Shown: positions 6,331 to 7,793 of the stretch, in pieces
Layout of the letters: the number at the start of each line of letters is the position of its first letter
Position numbering within the stretch: the stretch's first letter is position 1
NCBI GenBank assembly: GCA_937895975.1
Contig: CALBLG010000118.1
Span: 1 to 7,793 of the forward strand
Direction: 5' to 3'
Source: an uncultured Slackia sp.
Lineage (GTDB): Bacteria; Actinomycetota; Coriobacteriia; Coriobacteriales; Eggerthellaceae
DNA length: 7,793 nt
Program-made: the position numbers and the translations under genes
The notes under the pieces: generated by a model
What the model saw: the letters and a program-made list of their open reading frames with translations, nothing else
Databases searched by the model: none
Told to the model about the DNA's origin: nothing

Positions 6331-6438
6331 ATGGAAAAGGGATATACCGAACCGGTTTTGGAGATCATCGAAATGGACGGGCAAGATATTGTTCGCACGT
6401 CTGGCGATACTCCTGACAATGTTGTGCCGGGCCAATAA
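6331..6438 (+). CDS. 35-aa acidic peptide with a D-I-V-R-T-S-G-D motif
   Basis: A short gene starting 11 bases after the surface-protein stop, with a strong AGAAGGG ribosome binding site seven bases before ATG, so it is probably co-transcribed and translated. The peptide starts MEKGYTEPVLEIIEMDGQDI, continues with V-R-T-S-G-D at 21-26 and ends V-V-P-G-Q. From memory, the layout (Y-x-x-P-x-L-E-x-I-E, then D-I/V, then T-S-G) resembles numerous small uncharacterised peptides in gut Firmicutes and Actinobacteria. Some of those look like leaders of ribosomally made peptides. Here there is no Cys-rich core and no modifying enzyme nearby, so function is unknown. There is no signal peptide or membrane segment. 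Coding status rests on the ribosome binding site, the position and the family-like pattern. Confidence 0.7.
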   Translation: MEKGYTEPVLEIIEMDGQDIVRTSGDTPDNVVPGQ

Positions 6439-6444
6439 TTAATT

Positions 6445-6480
6445 ACCGGCGGAACTCTTGTTCAGATGGGCTCCGCCGGT
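6445..6480 (+). terminator. Hairpin after the 35-aa peptide gene, probable terminator
   Basis: ACCGGCGGA at 6445-6453 pairs perfectly with TCCGCCGGT at 6472-6480, seven bases beyond the peptide stop, with an 18-base loop. The following TCGTGTTT is only weakly T-rich, so it may terminate partially or protect the 3' end. Confidence 0.55.
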
Positions 6481-6514
6481 TCGTGTTTGAGACTTGAGGG
6501 GGCTGGCGTAATTT

Positions 6515-7048
6515 ATGGATGCCCAAAAACGCAACTTGCTTATTGCTTTGGGGGCGTTGGTCCTGGTTGTCGTTGCCGTAGCGGTGGCGTTTGCGGTGAT
6601 GGTGGGGTCGAGCCAGAATGGCGAGGATCCGTTCGGTTCGTCTGTCGCCAAAACCGAACAGCAAACGGCATCTTCTGGCGACGCTGCTGCATCGAGCCCT
6701 TCTGAAGCTTCGAGCAACCAGGCTGTGGGAGGCGACCAGAACTCTTCTGCGCAGCCTCAAGCTCAGGCTGGCGGCACCGTGGCGGTTCAATCGGTCGGCA
6801 ATGGCACTTCGAACAACGAGGTTGACGCGTCGGCTGTGTTTGGCGACTCGGCCGCTGCCGGTTCTGGCTCGTCGAACGGCGATTCTGCTTCAGGCGGCTC
6901 GAATTCCAGCTCTGGCGGTTCTGGCTCGAATAATTCGGGCTCGGCGAACCAGGGTGGCGATTCCAACAACAATGGCGGGTCGTCCAACAACGGCGGCTCC
7001 GGCCCGGTAAAAGAGCCCGACGGCTCAACCTGGACAGGCTATTACTGA
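6515..7048 (+). CDS. Membrane-anchored Ser/Gly/Asn-rich extracellular protein, function unknown
   Basis: A 177-aa protein with a short basic cytoplasmic start (MDAQKRN) and one hydrophobic segment at about 8-31 (LLIALGALVLVVVAVAVAFA and on). A long low-complexity tail of Ser, Gly, Asn, Ala and Gln follows, almost free of hydrophobic residues. The last 16 residues differ in character: P-V-K-E-P-D-G-S-T-W-T-G-Y-Y, an aromatic end after a flexible stalk. No cysteine, lipobox or LPxTG is present, so the hydrophobic segment is best read as an uncleaved anchor, though a signal peptide is possible. The ribosome binding site is weak (GAGGGGG about 13 bases before ATG). The gene follows the peptide gene on the same strand and ends before a strong terminator. 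I do not recognise the family; a cell-surface stalk is inferred. Confidence 0.75.
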   Translation: MDAQKRNLLIALGALVLVVVAVAVAFAVMVGSSQNGEDPFGSSVAKTEQQTASSGDAAASSPSEASSNQAVGGDQNSSAQPQAQAGGTVAVQSVGNGTSNNEVDASAVFGDSAAAGSGSSNGDSASGGSNSSSGGSGSNNSGSANQGGDSNNNGGSSNNGGSGPVKEPDGSTWTGYY

Positions 7049-7057
7049 CGTCCTTGC

Positions 7058-7092
7058 AAATGGGGGGCTCGGAAAATCCGAGCCCCCCATTT
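7058..7092. terminator. Strong bidirectional terminator between convergent genes
   Basis: A 16-bp perfect stem (7058-7073 with 7077-7092) with an AAA loop carries GGGGGGCTCGG against CCGAGCCCCCC, flanked by A-rich and T-rich sides. It lies 10 bases after the Ser/Gly-rich gene and 8 bases after the hepT stop on the other strand. It can end transcription from both directions. Confidence 0.9.
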
Positions 7093-7099
7093 TGTTAAC

Positions 7100-7471
7100 T
7101 TACTCTCTCAAAGCGGTTTGGTAGTTTTTAAGAATCTTGGCTAAATTTGGAATACTATTGCAAATCACTTTCCAAGCAATGCGTCTATCGACTTCGCGAT
7201 ATCCATGCGCTACGAAATTACGGAATCCGCGGATATCGTTCCAGGGATACTCCGGGTATTTGCTTTGAAGCTCGTCGGACAAATGAAGTGCGTCTTCTGC
7301 AATGCGATATACGGGGCTCATAACGGCATCATAGGCAAGCTCGCCGTCTTCGCTGTGGTCGTTGACGAAAGACTCTTCGGTTATTGAGAAGCGGGCAATC
7401 CGCTTCTCAATAACCGAAACATCGTCGAGAATGATAGAAATAAGTTGCAAATCGCGCTCAAGCGGCTTCAT
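7100..7471 (-). CDS. hepT: HepT-type HEPN toxin (DUF86 family)
   Basis: A 123-aa mostly helical protein of the HEPN/DUF86 group. The R-x4-H-x-Y ribonuclease motif is intact at R84, H89 and Y91 in RNFVAHGY, preceded by the typical W-x-D-I-R-G-F segment. In characterised HepT-MntA systems the HEPN protein is a toxin neutralised when MntA transfers AMP groups onto its active-site tyrosine; that mechanism is family knowledge. The start at 7471 has GAGGTGA six bases upstream and overlaps the end of mntA by 14 bases, indicating translational coupling with the antitoxin made first. A strong terminator follows eight bases after the stop. Nothing suggests inactivation. Confidence 0.9.
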   Translation of the reverse strand: MKPLERDLQLISIILDDVSVIEKRIARFSITEESFVNDHSEDGELAYDAVMSPVYRIAEDALHLSDELQSKYPEYPWNDIRGFRNFVAHGYREVDRRIAWKVICNSIPNLAKILKNYQTALRE

Positions 7472-7760
7472 AGAGCTTCACCTCGTCGCGTAGGACGCTT
7501 TCGCGAAATGCGGGGCGCATTTGGCTGGGGGGATTAGTGACTATCTCTATTTCGCGGCCGAGCCTCAACTTCAGCAATTCAACGATTTCGTAAAGGTCGC
7601 CGAATGTAATCGATGGTCCGCATACGAAACGCAAATCGATATCGCTATTCTGGGTTTCTTCGCCGCGGGCATACGAGCCAAAGACATACACTTCTTGCAC
7701 GTCGTAGTTTTTCATTGTGGCGCATACGGCATTTGATATGTCATGCAGAGTTGGTCTCAT
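7458..7760 (-). CDS. mntA: MntA-type nucleotidyltransferase antitoxin
   Basis: A 100-aa minimal nucleotidyltransferase. The signature G-S-x10-D-x-D is complete: G28-S29 in VFGSYARGE, then D40-I41-D42. A third carboxylate is likely E75 or E77 in the R-E-I-E-I-V segment. Family members add AMP to the tyrosine of the HepT toxin. The order antitoxin-toxin and the 14-base overlap with hepT mark a two-gene operon. The start at 7760 has no Shine-Dalgarno sequence, and the promoter -10 box lies six bases before the ATG, which suggests a leaderless transcript. Length is usual for the family. DNA-polymerase-beta-like nucleotidyltransferases with other substrates are the alternative, but the hepT neighbour settles the call. 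Confidence 0.9.
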   Translation of the reverse strand: MRPTLHDISNAVCATMKNYDVQEVYVFGSYARGEETQNSDIDLRFVCGPSITFGDLYEIVELLKLRLGREIEIVTNPPSQMRPAFRESVLRDEVKLYEAA

Positions 7761-7766
7761 GTTGCA

Positions 7767-7775
7767 ATTATATCA
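7767..7775 (-). promoter_or_regulatory. Extended -10 promoter giving a probable leaderless mntA mRNA
   Basis: The minus strand reads TGATATAAT, a TGn extension with a perfect TATAAT (7767-7772). Only six bases (TGCAAC) separate it from the mntA ATG, so transcription should start at or next to the start codon. A -35 box would fall at or beyond the window edge. Confidence 0.6.
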
Positions 7776-7793
7776 GGTGTTGCCATGCCCTTT

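Noticed and set aside
6900..7010. Tandem DNA repeats in the Ser/Gly-rich gene
   Set aside because: The similarity comes from low-complexity protein sequence with mixed codons; I found no exact repeat unit that would indicate slippage.

Overview
The window looks like an accessory segment of a moderately GC-rich Gram-positive gut bacterium. A Coriobacteriia-type actinobacterium is the best guess. This rests on the gene mix: HicAB, RelB/DinJ, an AAA/DUF4143 ATPase, MntA-HepT, and a large secreted beta-helix protein with an Ala/Gln/Glu-rich linker. It also rests on strong purine-rich ribosome binding sites. The organism call is inference, not proof.

Left part (1-1100). Leftward genes for a HicA toxin and its HicB antitoxin (cut by the window edge) are followed by an orphan RelB/DinJ antitoxin. 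A perfect 15-bp stem separates the two. Between relB and the next gene lies a short rightward remnant of an ABC-transporter ATPase tail. Then comes a leftward 433-aa AAA ATPase with a DUF4143 nuclease-like C-terminus (1097-2398). Its promoter region carries two perfect 25-bp direct repeats.

Central part (2400-7050, rightward). A 388-bp gene-free stretch ends in an operator-like palindrome. It is followed by a small winged-helix regulator whose N-terminal codons contain a run of nine G. Sixty bases later begins a secreted surface protein of about 988 residues, built from a signal peptide, a linker, a right-handed beta-helix and C-terminal domains. Its reading frame is broken by a single-base shift in a run of A. 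Eleven bases after its stop lies a 35-aa acidic peptide with its own strong ribosome binding site and a D-I-V-R-T-S-G-D motif. A hairpin and a 177-aa membrane-anchored Ser/Gly/Asn-rich protein follow. Two homopolymer tracts in consecutive genes suggest that this surface locus may be switched on and off by slippage. An ordinary inactivating mutation or a sequencing error remains possible for the second tract.

Right part (7058-7793). A very strong bidirectional terminator separates the surface locus from a convergent mntA-hepT toxin-antitoxin operon. The antitoxin appears to be transcribed from an extended -10 promoter that would give a leaderless mRNA.

No tRNA, rRNA, CRISPR array, transposase or integrase was seen. 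The most interesting points are the poly-G tract in the regulator, the frameshifted adhesin, the small TSGD peptide and the 25-bp repeats before the ATPase.
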